Positions 1 to 12,286 of a stretch of 64,000 bases of DNA are shown piece by piece. The stretch is from Mycobacterium nebraskense (GTDB lineage Bacteria > Actinomycetota > Actinomycetes > Mycobacteriales > Mycobacteriaceae). Positions within the stretch are counted from its first letter, which is position 1, and the number at the start of each line of letters is the position of its first letter. The DNA is taken from the NCBI RefSeq assembly GCF_002102255.1, contig NZ_LQPH01000066.1, forward strand, positions 186,001 to 250,000, read 5' to 3'. The translations under genes were made by a program, and so were the position numbers. The notes beneath the pieces were generated by a model. It was not told where the DNA came from, did no database searches, and worked only from the letters and a program-made list of their open reading frames with translations.

Positions 1-1
1 G

Positions 2-613
<612 letters not shown>

Positions 614-674
614 AACCCTCCAAGCCAGCATCGGCAGCAGCGCACCGGTCAGCGCTGCTGCCGATGCTTTGGGT

Positions 675-1355
675 TTAGTCCAGCAGGGCGCGGCGGTCCT
701 GGTGAAAGTACGTATAGCCGGTTGTCAACGCGCACACAGCCGAAGCGACCACCAGCATCCACGTCCCGTTGACGGCCAAGCTGATCAAGCCTCCCACCGT
801 GGCGCCCACGACAAAGCTGGAGAACAGCAGAAAGTAGCCCAGCCAGTCGGCCACCGTTCCACCGGCGATGTGGCGTTCGATGCCCTGGCCCATCTTGACC
901 AGCGTTCCGGTCACATAACTCAAGGGCACCGACACCTCGCCGTCCTTGACGAATGACGTGTTCAAAGAGCCAATGCCGAAGGCCACCAACGTGATCGGCG
1001 CGAAATCAAGGAAATTCTCTTCCCATCCTTCGTCGATGACGTCCACCACGGTGGCGGCGAACAGGCTGAAGGTGGTGAGCACGGTCGGCCCGTGGGGGTG
1101 CGCCACCCAGAAATGCCGTCGGCACACCGATGCGACAACCACGCCGCCGACGAAGCACACAATCAGCAGTCCCGCGCTGACGGAGAGCACGACATCGCCC
1201 CGGAAGTATCCGAGCGCGGCGCGCTGGGCATTTCCGGTCATGAAGGTCACGAAGTATCCGGCGGAGTGAGTGAAAGCCGTCGCCCCCAAGACACCGGCCA
1301 GCCCTGCCAGCACCCAGGACAACCGGGCCTCGCTGTCGAAGATCTCCTTTGTCAC
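675..1355 (-). CDS. DUF1275 (YoaK-type) membrane protein
   Basis: A 226-residue protein with about six hydrophobic helices. The opening stretch (LAGLAGVLGATAFTHSAGYF, then VTFMTGN) and the later SLNTSFVKDGEVSVPLSYVTGTL resemble the DUF1275/YoaK family, whose substrate is unknown. The GTG at 1355 is chosen because the nearby ATG is out of frame and hits a stop at once; no strong ribosome site is visible, so the start is uncertain. It lies 46 bases beyond the mak stop on the same strand, so it may be transcribed with treS and mak. It occupies the place of the membrane protein gene Rv0128 in M. tuberculosis; whether the two are orthologous I cannot say. Confidence 0.8.
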   Translation of the reverse strand: MTKEIFDSEARLSWVLAGLAGVLGATAFTHSAGYFVTFMTGNAQRAALGYFRGDVVLSVSAGLLIVCFVGGVVVASVCRRHFWVAHPHGPTVLTTFSLFAATVVDVIDEGWEENFLDFAPITLVAFGIGSLNTSFVKDGEVSVPLSYVTGTLVKMGQGIERHIAGGTVADWLGYFLLFSSFVVGATVGGLISLAVNGTWMLVVASAVCALTTGYTYFHQDRRALLD

Positions 1356-1401
1356 ACGGACATGGTTCCAGACGCCCGTGTTACTCGCAGACCAGAATTT
1401 G

Positions 1402-2751
1402 CTATGAGGCGGTGAGCCGGGCGATGGAGCGCAGCGGGATCGGCAGCCAACCGGGCCGGTGCCGCGCCTCGTAGCCGGCCTCATACACGGCCTTGTCGAG
1501 TTCGTAGGCGGCCAGCAGCTCGGCCGAATCGCGCGGGTCGGCCCCCGACGCGGCGGCGTAGCCCTCGCAGAACGCGGTCCGGTTGCGCTCGACCCATTCC
1601 CGGGCGCGCGCGGCCAGTTGCTTGTCGGCCGCCTGGTCCACCAGCTCGCCGTATGCGGCGTACTCGAAGGACCGCAGCACACCGGCCACGTCCCGCAACG
1701 GTGAATCCGGCGCCCGGCGCTCATCGAGCGGCTGCCCCGGTTCGCCCTCGAAGTCGATCAGCAGCCAGCTTTCGGGCGTGCGCAGCACCTGACCGAGGTG
1801 CAGGTCGCCGTGCACCCGCTGGACGGTGATCGCCCCGCCCGTGAGTTTGGAGAAGCGCTCCTCGATGGTCGCCGCGTACTCCTGCAGCTCGGGCACCTTC
1901 GCCACGGTCGACGACAGCCGCGCCAGCACAGTGTCCACCGGGAAAGTCGACTGCGCCGTTCCGAGGGATTCGGCCAGGGTGGCGTGCACGGACGCCACGG
2001 CCTCCCCGAGCCGGCAGGATTCACCGGCGAAGTCACCGCCGACTTCGTAGGCGTACAGATCGCCCTCAGCGAACAGGTCGCGAACGCTGGCGGTGGCCAT
2101 CGCCCACCCTTCCGCGGCGTTGGACGCGAACTCCGTCACCATGCCGAGCGGCCAGGCCGTGTCGGCCGTGCCGTCCGGGCCGGCAATCTCGTAGGTGCCG
2201 AGCAGCCGGGCCACATGCGGGTTACCGGCCCGGCCCAGCACCCGGTTCAGTTCGATATCCGGATTGATGCCGCTGCTGACCCGGCGGAACGCCTTGAAGA
2301 TCGCGTCGCGGTCGAAGATCACGCTGGTGTTGCTCTGTTCGGCGTCGGAGACGTGCGGCCGCGCCTCCAGCGGCAGCTCGACGTCGGGTTCCTTGACGAA
2401 CCTCACTTCGGTGCCGGACGCCGCACGAACGGCCGACGAGCCGATCAAGGACAGCAGAAACTGCGGCGCGTCGGTGTCGTACAGGCCGTCAAAACCTGTG
2501 CGGTCGCCGGCGGCGCCGATGGTGGCCACGGTGCTGTACTCGGAGACCGGCGCGATATCCCACCGCACGATCACCTGGTAGCGCTCGGACGAGCCGTCGG
2601 CGTATCGGGCGTCGACCAGCACCAGGTCGAGATCATCCTGGAGCGGGACGACCACGGCGGCCTCGGTGGAGGTCAGTTCCCGGTTACGTCCGGCGTACCA
2701 CCGTTGGTGTGGGAGCCAGTCCGACCAGGGCAACTTGGCTGGCTCAGTCAT
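1402..2751 (-). CDS. mak: Maltokinase
   Basis: A 449-residue kinase that phosphorylates maltose with ATP to maltose-1-phosphate, feeding GlgE alpha-glucan synthesis. The aminoglycoside-phosphotransferase-like catalytic loop is HGDLHLGQ at residues 314-321, with the metal-binding aspartate of DFEGEP at 333. The M. tuberculosis enzyme is about 455 residues, so this one is full length. The ATG at 2751 gives a start MTEPAKLPW that matches the family; an upstream in-frame extension runs into a hairpin-rich spacer and is rejected. It follows treS on the same strand with a 96-base gap, consistent with the known TreS-Mak partnership. Confidence 0.95.
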   Translation of the reverse strand: MTEPAKLPWSDWLPHQRWYAGRNRELTSTEAAVVVPLQDDLDLVLVDARYADGSSERYQVIVRWDIAPVSEYSTVATIGAAGDRTGFDGLYDTDAPQFLLSLIGSSAVRAASGTEVRFVKEPDVELPLEARPHVSDAEQSNTSVIFDRDAIFKAFRRVSSGINPDIELNRVLGRAGNPHVARLLGTYEIAGPDGTADTAWPLGMVTEFASNAAEGWAMATASVRDLFAEGDLYAYEVGGDFAGESCRLGEAVASVHATLAESLGTAQSTFPVDTVLARLSSTVAKVPELQEYAATIEERFSKLTGGAITVQRVHGDLHLGQVLRTPESWLLIDFEGEPGQPLDERRAPDSPLRDVAGVLRSFEYAAYGELVDQAADKQLAARAREWVERNRTAFCEGYAAASGADPRDSAELLAAYELDKAVYEAGYEARHRPGWLPIPLRSIARLTAS

Positions 2752-2780
2752 TTGCGCCGCTCCTCCCCATCGCTTCGTCC

Positions 2781-2828
2781 CCCGCAAGCGGGTGGGGGTC
2801 CCTCCCACTTGTGGGGGCGTACCCCCAC
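2781..2828 (-). repeat. Three short hairpins in the treS-mak spacer
   Basis: Three adjacent inverted repeats lie between the treS stop and the mak start. The left one is CCCGC-AA-GCGGG (2781-2792), the middle has GTGGG/CCCAC arms (2793-2809), and the right one is a perfect 7-bp stem GTGGGGG-CGTA-CCCCCAC (2811-2828). They would fold in the treS-mak transcript. There is no T-tract, so a role as a processing or partial-termination element is only inferred. Confidence 0.55.
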
Positions 2829-2847
2829 TGCATCGTCGCCGGCGCGG

Positions 2848-4620
<1,773 letters not shown>

Positions 4621-4741
4621 CAAATCCACGCTGCCACGGGTACCCGAGGCGCGACATTCGGAATCACGCCCGCCGACATGTGACGAAACACGCCTGGCGC
4701 CAACCGGATTGACGGCCAGTCACGCATCATCGGCGCGGGTG

Positions 4742-5791
4742 TCAGGCCGGAGGTCCGTCCGCCAGCGTCACGTTCGTGGTGCGGTCGCCACCCCCGGCAT
4801 CGCGGTAGTGCACCGCGATGGTGTCCCCCGGGTGGTGCGGCACGAGCACCTCCGTCATCGACGTGGCGCCGTTGATCGGGACGTTGTCGACAGCGGTGAT
4901 GACGTCACCGGGCGAGATCCCGGCTGCCGCCGCGGGACCGGAGGTGACCACACGTTCGACGCGCGCGCCGTTGCCGTTGTCGGTCACGCCCAGACCAAGG
5001 AACGCGGTCGGGCCGATGTGCACGGTGTTCGAGCCGGCACCCGACCTGATCTGCCCTGCCACGCCCATCGCGTGGCCGATCGGGATGGCGAAGCCCTGCC
5101 CGCCGCCCGACATCTTGTAATTGTCGGTGGCGGCCACATTCACGCCGACCACCTGCCCGGCGTTGTTGACCAGCGGACCGCCGGAGTCACCGGGCCTGAT
5201 CGGCGTGTCGGCCTGGATCAGCCCGCCCAGCGACTCGTTGGCGCCGGTCAGGGTGTCGGTCGCCGAGACGCTCTGGTTGAGCGCGACGACCTTGCCGGAC
5301 ACCGCGCTCGGCGTCCCGCCCTGCCCGCCGGCGTTGCCCATGGCGACGACCGGCTCGCCCACCGTGACCCCGCCGCCGATCGCGGCGGTCGGAAGCCCGG
5401 CCCCGCCGCGGAGTTGCAGCACCGCGATGTCCTGGGTGCGGTCATAACCGACCACGTCAACGGCGTACGTCTGCCCGTTGCCGACGTCGAACGCGCTGAT
5501 ATCCGTCGCCCCGGAGATCACGTGGTTGTTGGTCAGCACGACACCGTTGGGGTCGATGACGATGCCGGTTCCGGCGCCCACCGCGTTGTTGTAGCCGAAC
5601 TTGGTGCTGATGTTGACCACTTGCGGTCCCACCTGGCCGACCAATGCCGCCGGGTCGAGAGGCGCCTGTGGCTGGATGAATGGCGATGCAGCCGCCGGAA
5701 CCACGCCGCCCAAACCGAGGCCCAGGCCGACCACAGCCAGCACGCTGACCAGCCATGACCACCAGACCGAGCGGTGGTGCGATTTGCTCAT
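4742..5791 (-). CDS. pepA: Secreted serine protease PepA (HtrA-like, Mtb32A antigen)
   Basis: A 349-residue exported trypsin-like protease with a C-terminal PDZ domain. A basic start is followed by a hydrophobic stretch at residues 10-31 and a signal-peptidase site near PAAAS (32-36). The catalytic triad is H90 (TNNHV), D121 (RTQDIAV) and S203 (GDSGGPL); the PDZ domain covers about 255-345 (GPAAAAGISPGDVI). The ATG at 5791 has an AGGAAGG ribosome site. In M. tuberculosis pepA is also next to treS, but the PE_PGRS gene that flanks it there is absent here. Confidence 0.93.
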   Translation of the reverse strand: MSKSHHRSVWWSWLVSVLAVVGLGLGLGGVVPAAASPFIQPQAPLDPAALVGQVGPQVVNISTKFGYNNAVGAGTGIVIDPNGVVLTNNHVISGATDISAFDVGNGQTYAVDVVGYDRTQDIAVLQLRGGAGLPTAAIGGGVTVGEPVVAMGNAGGQGGTPSAVSGKVVALNQSVSATDTLTGANESLGGLIQADTPIRPGDSGGPLVNNAGQVVGVNVAATDNYKMSGGGQGFAIPIGHAMGVAGQIRSGAGSNTVHIGPTAFLGLGVTDNGNGARVERVVTSGPAAAAGISPGDVITAVDNVPINGATSMTEVLVPHHPGDTIAVHYRDAGGGDRTTNVTLADGPPA

Positions 5792-5967
5792 CCCGTCACC
5801 TTCCTGCGTCGCGGTAAACACCAAACTGTCCCGGCCGTGCGGTTCTGGGCGGCACAATTCTGTTTGTATAACCGTAATGCAGGTAGCTATTCATGGCAGT
5901 GGCAAGGTTGGAGACCGGCCGTAATGGTTTCCCGCCAACCTGGATGACCGGCGCCTAGGCTGACACG

Positions 5968-6384
5968 GTGGGCGAATTCGACCCCAAGGCCAGCTTCACC
6001 CGATCCCCGGTGGCCCGACTGGCCACGATCACGCCTGACGGCCTCCCCCACCTGGTGCCGGTGGTATTCGCGGTCGCTCTGGACTCCCCCGACGTGATCT
6101 ACACCGCCGTCGACGCGAAACCCAAGACGACGCGGCGGCTGCGGCGGCTGGCCAACATCGAAAAGACGCCCCAGGTGAGCCTGCTCGTCGACCACTACGC
6201 CGAGGATTGGACCCGTTTGTGGTGGGTGCGGGTCGACGGTGCCGCCACCATCCACACGGACGGGGCGGTGATGGAGTCCGCGTACCGGCTGCTGCGCACC
6301 AAATACCCTCAGTATCAATCCGTTCCGCTGGACGGGCCGGTGATCGCGATCGCGGTCCGCCGGTGGTCGAGCTGGCACGCCTGA
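5968..6384 (+). CDS. PPOX-class F420-dependent oxidoreductase-like protein (Rv0121c type)
   Basis: A 138-residue split-barrel flavin/deazaflavin-binding protein. The start [20 protein letters not shown] and the later [20 protein letters not shown] follow the Rv0121c family. Many members of this superfamily bind F420 or FMN; the substrate is unknown. The GTG at 5968 is chosen because it gives [10 protein letters not shown]; no strong ribosome site is visible. It is upstream of fusA2 on the same strand with a 164-base gap, the same pairing as Rv0121c-Rv0120c, so a shared function is possible but unproven. Confidence 0.85.
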   Translation: MGEFDPKASFTRSPVARLATITPDGLPHLVPVVFAVALDSPDVIYTAVDAKPKTTRRLRRLANIEKTPQVSLLVDHYAEDWTRLWWVRVDGAATIHTDGAVMESAYRLLRTKYPQYQSVPLDGPVIAIAVRRWSSWHA

Positions 6385-6548
6385 CGCGCGGCGCTCCCCT
6401 TCCCATCGGGCCGACGCGATTGTGGCCGGCCCGTGGCCTTGTGTTGGGCCGCGGTTGGGGGAAAAGTTGCTTATGGACCCTGTGAGCTAGGGCACACCGC
6501 GCAGGGCGCACCCATCGGCGATGCGACGGGGAGAACTGGAGGAACGTC

Positions 6549-8717
6549 ATGGCGGACAAGGCGAATGCTTCCCAGGGCGCAGCGGCCGCTCCCACCGCGA
6601 ACGGTCCCGGCGATGTGCGCAACATCGTCCTGGTGGGGCCCTCGGGCGGCGGCAAGACCACCCTGGTCGAGGCGCTGTTGGTCGCCGGTGGGGTGCTGAC
6701 AAGAGCGGGCTCCGTCACCGATGGCAGCACAGTCTGTGACTACGACGACGCCGAGATCCGCCAACAGCGGTCCGTCGGCCTTGCCGTCGCCTCCCTGGCG
6801 CACGACGGCATCAAGATCAACCTCGTCGACACGCCCGGGTACGCCGATTTCGTCGGCGAGTTGCGGGCGGGCTTGCGCGCCGCGGACTGCGCACTGTTCG
6901 TGATCGCGGCCAACGAGGGCGTCGACGAGCCCACCAAATTGCTGTGGCAGGAATGCGATCAGGTCGGCATGCCCCGCGCCGTGGTGATCACCAAGCTCGA
7001 CCACACCCGGGCCAACTACTCCGAGGCGTTGGCCGCCGCGCAGAACGCATTCGGCGACAAGGTGTTACCGCTCTACCTGCCGACCGGCCTGCCGTCCTGC
7101 GAGGGCCTGATCGGGTTGCTGTCGCAGACGCGCTACCAATACTCCGACGGCAAGCGGACCATACAGCCGTCCGATCCATCCGACGCCGACCGGATCGAGG
7201 AGGCGCGCGGGACCCTCATCGAAGGCATCATCGAGGAATCTGAGGACGAGTCGCTGATGGATCGCTACCTCGGCGGTGAGTCCATCGACGAAGCGGTGCT
7301 CATCGAGGACCTGGAGCGGGCCGTCGCCCGGGGGTCGTTCTTCCCGGTGATCCCGGTGTGCAGTAGCACCGGCGTCGGCACCCTGGAACTGCTGGAAGTC
7401 GCGACGCGCGGATTCCCGTCGCCGATGGAACACCCACTCCCGGAGGTGTTTACGCCGCAGGGCGCTCCGCACGCGACGCTGACCTGCGACGCCAACGCAC
7501 CCCTGCTCGCGGAGGTGGTGAAGACGACGTCGGATCCCTACGTCGGAAGGCTCAGCCTGGTCCGGGTGTTCTCCGGGACCATCAGGCCCGACACGACGGT
7601 TCATGTGTCGGGCCATTTTGCGTCGTTCTTCGGGGCGGTCAACGGCTCCAATTCCCATGGCGGCACGCACCCCGACCACGACGAAGACGAACGCGTCGGA
7701 GTCTTGGCGTTCCCGCTCGGCAAGCAGCAGCGCCCCGCCCCGGCCGTGGTGGCGGGTGACATCTGCGCGATCGGCAAGCTGAGCCGGGCCGAGACCGGCG
7801 ACACCCTGTCGGACAAGGCGGAGCCGCTGGTGCTGAAACCGTGGACGATGCCCGAGCCCCTGCTGCCGGTCGCGATCCAGGCGCACGCCAAGACCGACGA
7901 GGACAAGCTGTCGGTCGGGCTGGGGCGGCTGGCCGCCGAGGACCCGACGCTGCGGATCGAGCAGAACCAGGAAACCCACCAGATCGTGTTGTGGTGCATG
8001 GGCGAAGCCCACGCCGGCGTCGTTCTCGACGCGCTGGCCAACCGGTACGGCGTCACCGTCGACACCGTAGAACTCCGGGTACCGCTGCGAGAAACGTTCG
8101 GCGGCAAGGCGAAAGGCCATGGCCGCCACGTCAAGCAGTCCGGCGGGCACGGTCAATACGCGGTGTGCGACATCGAAGTGGAGCCGCTGCCGGAGGGCTC
8201 CGGATTCGAGTTCCTCGACAAGGTGGTCGGCGGGGCGGTGCCGCGGCAATTCATCCCAAGCGTGGAGAAGGGCGTGCGCGCGCAGATGGAAAAGGGGGTG
8301 CACGCCGGCTACCCGGTGGTCGACGTTCGGGTCACGCTGCTCGACGGCAAGGCGCACAGCGTCGACTCCTCGGATTTCGCGTTCCAGATGGCGGGCTCCC
8401 TGGCGCTGCGCGAGGCGGCCGCGGCGACGAAGGTGAGCCTGCTCGAGCCCATCGACGAGATCTCGGTACTGGTGCCCGACAACTTCGTGGGTGCGGTGAT
8501 GGGCGATCTGTCGGGTCGTCGCGGCCGGGTGCTCGGCACCGACACCGCGGGCCACGAACGCACGTTGGTCAAGGCCGAGGTGCCGCAGGTGGAGTTGACG
8601 CGCTACGCGATCGACTTGCGCTCACTGGCCCACGGGGCCGCGTCCTTCACCCGCACGTTCGCCCGCTACGAACCCATGCCCGAAGCCGCGGCCACCCGGG
8701 TGAAGGCCACCGTGTAA
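6549..8717 (+). CDS. fusA2: Elongation factor G-like GTPase FusA2
   Basis: A 722-residue EF-G paralogue with the G domain at about 25-290 followed by EF-G domains II-V. It has the G3 motif DTPGYADF and the G4-type TKLD. The P-loop is GPSGGGKTT (residues 30-38), not the GHIDHGKTT of true translocases. In M. smegmatis an EF-G2 protein binds guanine nucleotides but was reported to lack ribosome-stimulated GTPase activity; this gene is of that class, so it is unlikely to be the housekeeping translocase. The ATG at 6549 has a GGAGG site. The stop is 4 bases from the convergent fadD7 stop. Confidence 0.92.
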   Translation: MADKANASQGAAAAPTANGPGDVRNIVLVGPSGGGKTTLVEALLVAGGVLTRAGSVTDGSTVCDYDDAEIRQQRSVGLAVASLAHDGIKINLVDTPGYADFVGELRAGLRAADCALFVIAANEGVDEPTKLLWQECDQVGMPRAVVITKLDHTRANYSEALAAAQNAFGDKVLPLYLPTGLPSCEGLIGLLSQTRYQYSDGKRTIQPSDPSDADRIEEARGTLIEGIIEESEDESLMDRYLGGESIDEAVLIEDLERAVARGSFFPVIPVCSSTGVGTLELLEVATRGFPSPMEHPLPEVFTPQGAPHATLTCDANAPLLAEVVKTTSDPYVGRLSLVRVFSGTIRPDTTVHVSGHFASFFGAVNGSNSHGGTHPDHDEDERVGVLAFPLGKQQRPAPAVVAGDICAIGKLSRAETGDTLSDKAEPLVLKPWTMPEPLLPVAIQAHAKTDEDKLSVGLGRLAAEDPTLRIEQNQETHQIVLWCMGEAHAGVVLDALANRYGVTVDTVELRVPLRETFGGKAKGHGRHVKQSGGHGQYAVCDIEVEPLPEGSGFEFLDKVVGGAVPRQFIPSVEKGVRAQMEKGVHAGYPVVDVRVTLLDGKAHSVDSSDFAFQMAGSLALREAAAATKVSLLEPIDEISVLVPDNFVGAVMGDLSGRRGRVLGTDTAGHERTLVKAEVPQVELTRYAIDLRSLAHGAASFTRTFARYEPMPEAAATRVKATV

Positions 8718-8721
8718 GTCG

Positions 8722-10311
8722 TTACCCCCCGCCACCGAATTGCTGGGTGACGGCCCGGCGGTCCAGCGAGCCTTTCGCGGTGTGCGGTAGCTCCGCTGCC
8801 TGCTGGAAGCTGGCCGGCACCTCGAAGGGGGCCAGCCGCTCGCGACCGAACGCCGCGAGTTCGTCCGCGGTCGGTGCGGCGGATCCCCGGGGAACGATCA
8901 CCGCGGCCACCGTCTCGCCGTACAGCTTGTCGGATACCCCGAAAACGGCCACCTCCAGCACGTCGGGATGGCTGCCCAGCACGCCCTCGACGCGTTCCGG
9001 GGAGATCTTCTCCCCGCCCCGGTTGATGAGTTCCTTGATCCGGCCGCAGATGACCAGTTCGCCGGCCGCCGACAGCGTTCCCAGGTCACCGGTGCGCAGC
9101 CACCCGTCGGTGAAGTTGGCGGCGGTGATCGCCGGGTCACCGAGGTAGCCCCGAACCACGGTGGGTCCGTGCAGCCAGACCTCACCGACCTCCCCCGCGG
9201 GCACTGGCCTGCCGTCGGATCCGACGATCCGAATCTCCGGCCCGGTCGAGCGTCCGACGAGACCGGGTGTGGCGGCGGGGTTTTCGGTGTGACCAATGTC
9301 GGTCGTCGCCACCTGGTGGGTGGCTTCGGTCATGCCGAAGGCGCACACCACCGGGGCCGAGAACGTGTCCTGCAATGCCTGCGCCGTTTCGGCGGTGAGG
9401 GGGGCGCTGCAACTGCGGATAAACCGCAATACGGCGTTGTTCGGTTGGTCGGTTTTGGCCCGCTCCAACAGGATCTGGTGAATCGTCGGGACCGCCGTGT
9501 ACCAGGTGGCGCGGACGGCGTCGATGTCGTCCCAGAAGGTGTGCGCGGAGAACCGTCCGCGCGCGGGGAGCAACACCGCGCCCCCGGACACCAGGGTCGC
9601 CAGCAGCGCGGCGAGCAGCCCGTGGCCGTGGTAGAGCGGCATCACCGCCACCGTAGCGTCGCGGGGACCGAGCTCGTATCCGGCGATGATGGCCCGCGCC
9701 GAGCCGGCGATGTTGCCGCGGGTCCACGGGACCATCTTCGGCACCCCGGTGGTCCCGCCGGTGAACATGATCATCGCGTCCTCGTCACGCAGCCCCTCCG
9801 GCGTCGAAACGAGTTGCGCGGGAGCCGCAGTCGCGTCCAGGCGCACCGTTGGGGCGCGGTCCGCACCGCCGATCGTCACCGCCAGCGGCCACCACGGCGG
9901 GGCTGATTCCCCTTGGTCGTCAGGCGCGTCATTGTCGATGAGTACCGCCCGGGCCCCCACGGCCTGGCTGCGGGCGCGCTGCTCGCCAACCGGCAGGGCC
10001 GGATCCAGCGGCACCGCGACCAGGTCGGCCCGCGAAGCCGCCAGCAGCCCGACGACGAATTCCGCGTTGCTTGCCGACCGCAGCGCGACGCGGTCGCCCG
10101 GCAGCAGGCCGCCCCGCTTCAGCTGACCGGCAAGATCGTCCACCAGCCGGAGCACATCGCGATAGCTGACCGGTATCCGATCGGAGGTGACCACCAGCGC
10201 GGGCGCCTCCGGGGACCGGCTTGCCGCCTCCTCGACCAGATCGGCGATGCGTGGGCCCGGCATCTCCGCCGACCCCGAGACATCGCCGCCGATCATCGCT
10301 CCAGACCTCAT
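8722..10311 (-). CDS. fadD7: Acyl-CoA synthetase FadD7, probably oxalyl-CoA synthetase
   Basis: A 529-residue AMP-forming ligase. The P-loop is TGGTTGVPK, the adenylate motif is GMTEATHQ, and the hinge region is GWLRTGDLG with the C-terminal catalytic lysine in AKGSLDRR. The middle section (MPLYHGHGLLAALLATLVSG, WYTAVPTIHQILL) resembles yeast Pcs60 and plant AAE3, which make oxalyl-CoA. Its divergent neighbour is oxalyl-CoA decarboxylase, so oxalate is the likely substrate; that is inference. The ATG at 10311 has an AAGGGGAG site; ATG 10296 is an alternative. The M. tuberculosis protein is 525 residues. Confidence 0.92.
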   Translation of the reverse strand: MRSGAMIGGDVSGSAEMPGPRIADLVEEAASRSPEAPALVVTSDRIPVSYRDVLRLVDDLAGQLKRGGLLPGDRVALRSASNAEFVVGLLAASRADLVAVPLDPALPVGEQRARSQAVGARAVLIDNDAPDDQGESAPPWWPLAVTIGGADRAPTVRLDATAAPAQLVSTPEGLRDEDAMIMFTGGTTGVPKMVPWTRGNIAGSARAIIAGYELGPRDATVAVMPLYHGHGLLAALLATLVSGGAVLLPARGRFSAHTFWDDIDAVRATWYTAVPTIHQILLERAKTDQPNNAVLRFIRSCSAPLTAETAQALQDTFSAPVVCAFGMTEATHQVATTDIGHTENPAATPGLVGRSTGPEIRIVGSDGRPVPAGEVGEVWLHGPTVVRGYLGDPAITAANFTDGWLRTGDLGTLSAAGELVICGRIKELINRGGEKISPERVEGVLGSHPDVLEVAVFGVSDKLYGETVAAVIVPRGSAAPTADELAAFGRERLAPFEVPASFQQAAELPHTAKGSLDRRAVTQQFGGGG

Positions 10312-10402
10312 CGCCGCGCTCCCCTTCCCTCGTCGTCACAAGCATCTGCCCGAACCATGCCGGGCGGCCTAGCCGCCCGTCCAATACCGATTCACTCACG
10401 AC

Positions 10403-10421
10403 CGATAACCGTTGGCTATCG
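10403..10421. promoter_or_regulatory. Candidate LysR-type operator between fadD7 and oxcA
   Basis: CGATA and TATCG arms flank a 9-base spacer, giving the ATA-N9-TAT form with the T-N11-A core that LysR regulators bind. It lies midway in the 253-bp divergent promoter region, and a LysR gene (oxyS) ends in the oxcA stop region. Binding by OxyS is inferred. Confidence 0.5.
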
Positions 10422-10564
10422 ACACCGCGGAACCCGGCTGGCCAGCGCCGATAGACGGTATGAATCGCTGCATAGCGGGTCGGTCTTGGACACCCGCCGG
10501 GCGGCCGCGTCAGAGTAAGGGCCGAGGCTTTACTTCACCTCCGACCACACGAGGAGTCGCCACC

Positions 10565-12286
10565 ATGACCGAAGTTATCGACGGCTTCCACCTGGTGGTG
10601 GAGGCGCTCAAGGCCAACGACGTGGACACCATTTACGGGATCGTCGGCATCCCGATCACCGACCTCGCCCGCGTCGCGCAGGCGTCCGGAATCCGCTACA
10701 TCGGCTTTCGGCAGGAGACCTCGGCCGGCAACGCCGCGGCCGCCGCGGGATTCCTGACCCGCCGGCCGGGCGTGTGCCTCACGACATCCGGGCCCGGTTT
10801 CCTCAATGGGTTGCCGGCGCTCGCCAACGCCACCGCGAACTGCTTCCCGATGATCCAGATCTCGGGCTCCAGCAATCGGGCGCTGGTCGATCTGCAGCGC
10901 GGTGACTACCAGGACATCGACCAGCTCAACGCCGCACGGCCGTTCGCGAAGGCGGCCTACCGGATCAACCGGATCGAGGACATCGGGCGCGGCGTCGCGC
11001 GTGCCATTCGCACCGCGATCTCCGGCCGTCCCGGCGGCGTATACCTCGACATCCCCGGTGACGTATTGGGGCAAGCCATGGATGCCGCAGCCGGCGCGGA
11101 CACAGTCTGGCGGATCGTCGACCCCGCGCCCCGGCAGCTGCCGGCACCCGAAGCGGTCGAGCGCGCGCTGCAGGTGCTGGCGCAAGCGCAGCGACCGTTG
11201 ATTGTGCTCGGCAAGGGCGCGGCATACGCCCAGGCCGACAACGTGATTCGCGAGTTCGTCGAGGCCGGCGGCATTCCGTTTCTGCCGATGTCGATGGCCA
11301 AGGGGCTGCTGCCGGATTCCCACCCGCAATCCGCGGCGGCCGCGCGCTCACTCGCGGTCGCGCGGGCCGACGTGGTGTTGCTGGTCGGCGCGCGGCTGAA
11401 CTGGTTACTCGGCCATGGGGACTCGCCGCAATGGTCCGCCGACGCCAAATTTGTGCAGGTTGATATCGCGCCGTCGGAATTCGACAGCAATCAGCGGATC
11501 GTGGCGCCCCTGGTCGGCGACATCGGCTCGGTGATGTCGGCGTTGCGCGACGGCCTGGCCGCCCGCCCAGTTACGGTGCCCGCGGAATGGATCAAGGAGC
11601 TGGCCGACCGCACCACCCGCAACGATGCCAAGATGTGCGAGCGCCTGGCCGAAGATCCCCACCCCATGCGCTTTTACAACGCGCTGGGTGCGATTCGTGC
11701 GGTGCTGCAGGAGAACCCGGGCGCTTATGTCGTCAACGAGGGAGCCAACGCGCTGGACCTGGCCCGCAACGTCATCGGCATGGAGGTGCCGCGGCACCGG
11801 CTCGACACGGGAACCTGGGGCGTCATGGGCATCGGCATGGGCTACGCCATCGCGGCCGCCGTCGAAACCGGCGAGCCCGTGGTCGCGATCGAGGGCGACA
11901 GCGCATTCGGCTTCAGCGGCATGGAAATCGAGACCATCTGCCGCTACCGGCTTCCGGTGACCGTGGTCATTCTCAACAATGGCGGCGTTTACCGCGGCGA
12001 CGAGATTGCGCCGAATACGGCGGCAAAAGACCCGGATCCGGCGCCCACCGTGCTGAACGCGCGGGCGCATCACGAGTTGATCGCGGAAGCGTTCGGCGGC
12101 AAGGGTTATCACGTCACCACCCCGTCGGAGTTGCGGTCGGCGTTGTCCGAATCGATCGGCTCCCGGACGCCGTCGATCATCGACTGCGAGCTCGACCCGG
12201 CGGCGGGGGTGGAAAGCGGGCATCTGGCAAGCCTGAACCCGACCAGCGCGGCCTCGCGGTCAGCGCCGGTGCGTGATTCGCGATAG
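10565..12286 (+). CDS. oxcA: Oxalyl-CoA decarboxylase (ThDP enzyme)
   Basis: A 573-residue thiamine-diphosphate enzyme that converts oxalyl-CoA to formyl-CoA and CO2. E51, which activates the cofactor, sits in GFRQETSAG. The ThDP/Mg motif is GDSAFGFSGMEIETI at 444-458, closing with ILNNGGVY. The family's middle domain carries an FAD-like fold that in oxalyl-CoA decarboxylase binds ADP. The ATG at 10565 has GAGGAG upstream; an in-frame extension to 10412 would cross the operator and is rejected. The last 27 bases overlap the convergent oxyS gene. Confidence 0.93.
   Translation: MTEVIDGFHLVVEALKANDVDTIYGIVGIPITDLARVAQASGIRYIGFRQETSAGNAAAAAGFLTRRPGVCLTTSGPGFLNGLPALANATANCFPMIQISGSSNRALVDLQRGDYQDIDQLNAARPFAKAAYRINRIEDIGRGVARAIRTAISGRPGGVYLDIPGDVLGQAMDAAAGADTVWRIVDPAPRQLPAPEAVERALQVLAQAQRPLIVLGKGAAYAQADNVIREFVEAGGIPFLPMSMAKGLLPDSHPQSAAAARSLAVARADVVLLVGARLNWLLGHGDSPQWSADAKFVQVDIAPSEFDSNQRIVAPLVGDIGSVMSALRDGLAARPVTVPAEWIKELADRTTRNDAKMCERLAEDPHPMRFYNALGAIRAVLQENPGAYVVNEGANALDLARNVIGMEVPRHRLDTGTWGVMGIGMGYAIAAAVETGEPVVAIEGDSAFGFSGMEIETICRYRLPVTVVILNNGGVYRGDEIAPNTAAKDPDPAPTVLNARAHHELIAEAFGGKGYHVTTPSELRSALSESIGSRTPSIIDCELDPAAGVESGHLASLNPTSAASRSAPVRDSR

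Noticed and set aside
4621..4741. Remnant of a PE_PGRS gene beside pepA as in M. tuberculosis
   Set aside because: Neither this gap nor 5792-5967 contains GGX-repeat coding sequence.
7065..8555. Long minus-strand open frame inside fusA2
   Set aside because: Antisense shadow; fusA2 motifs are intact and the frame has no recognisable domain.
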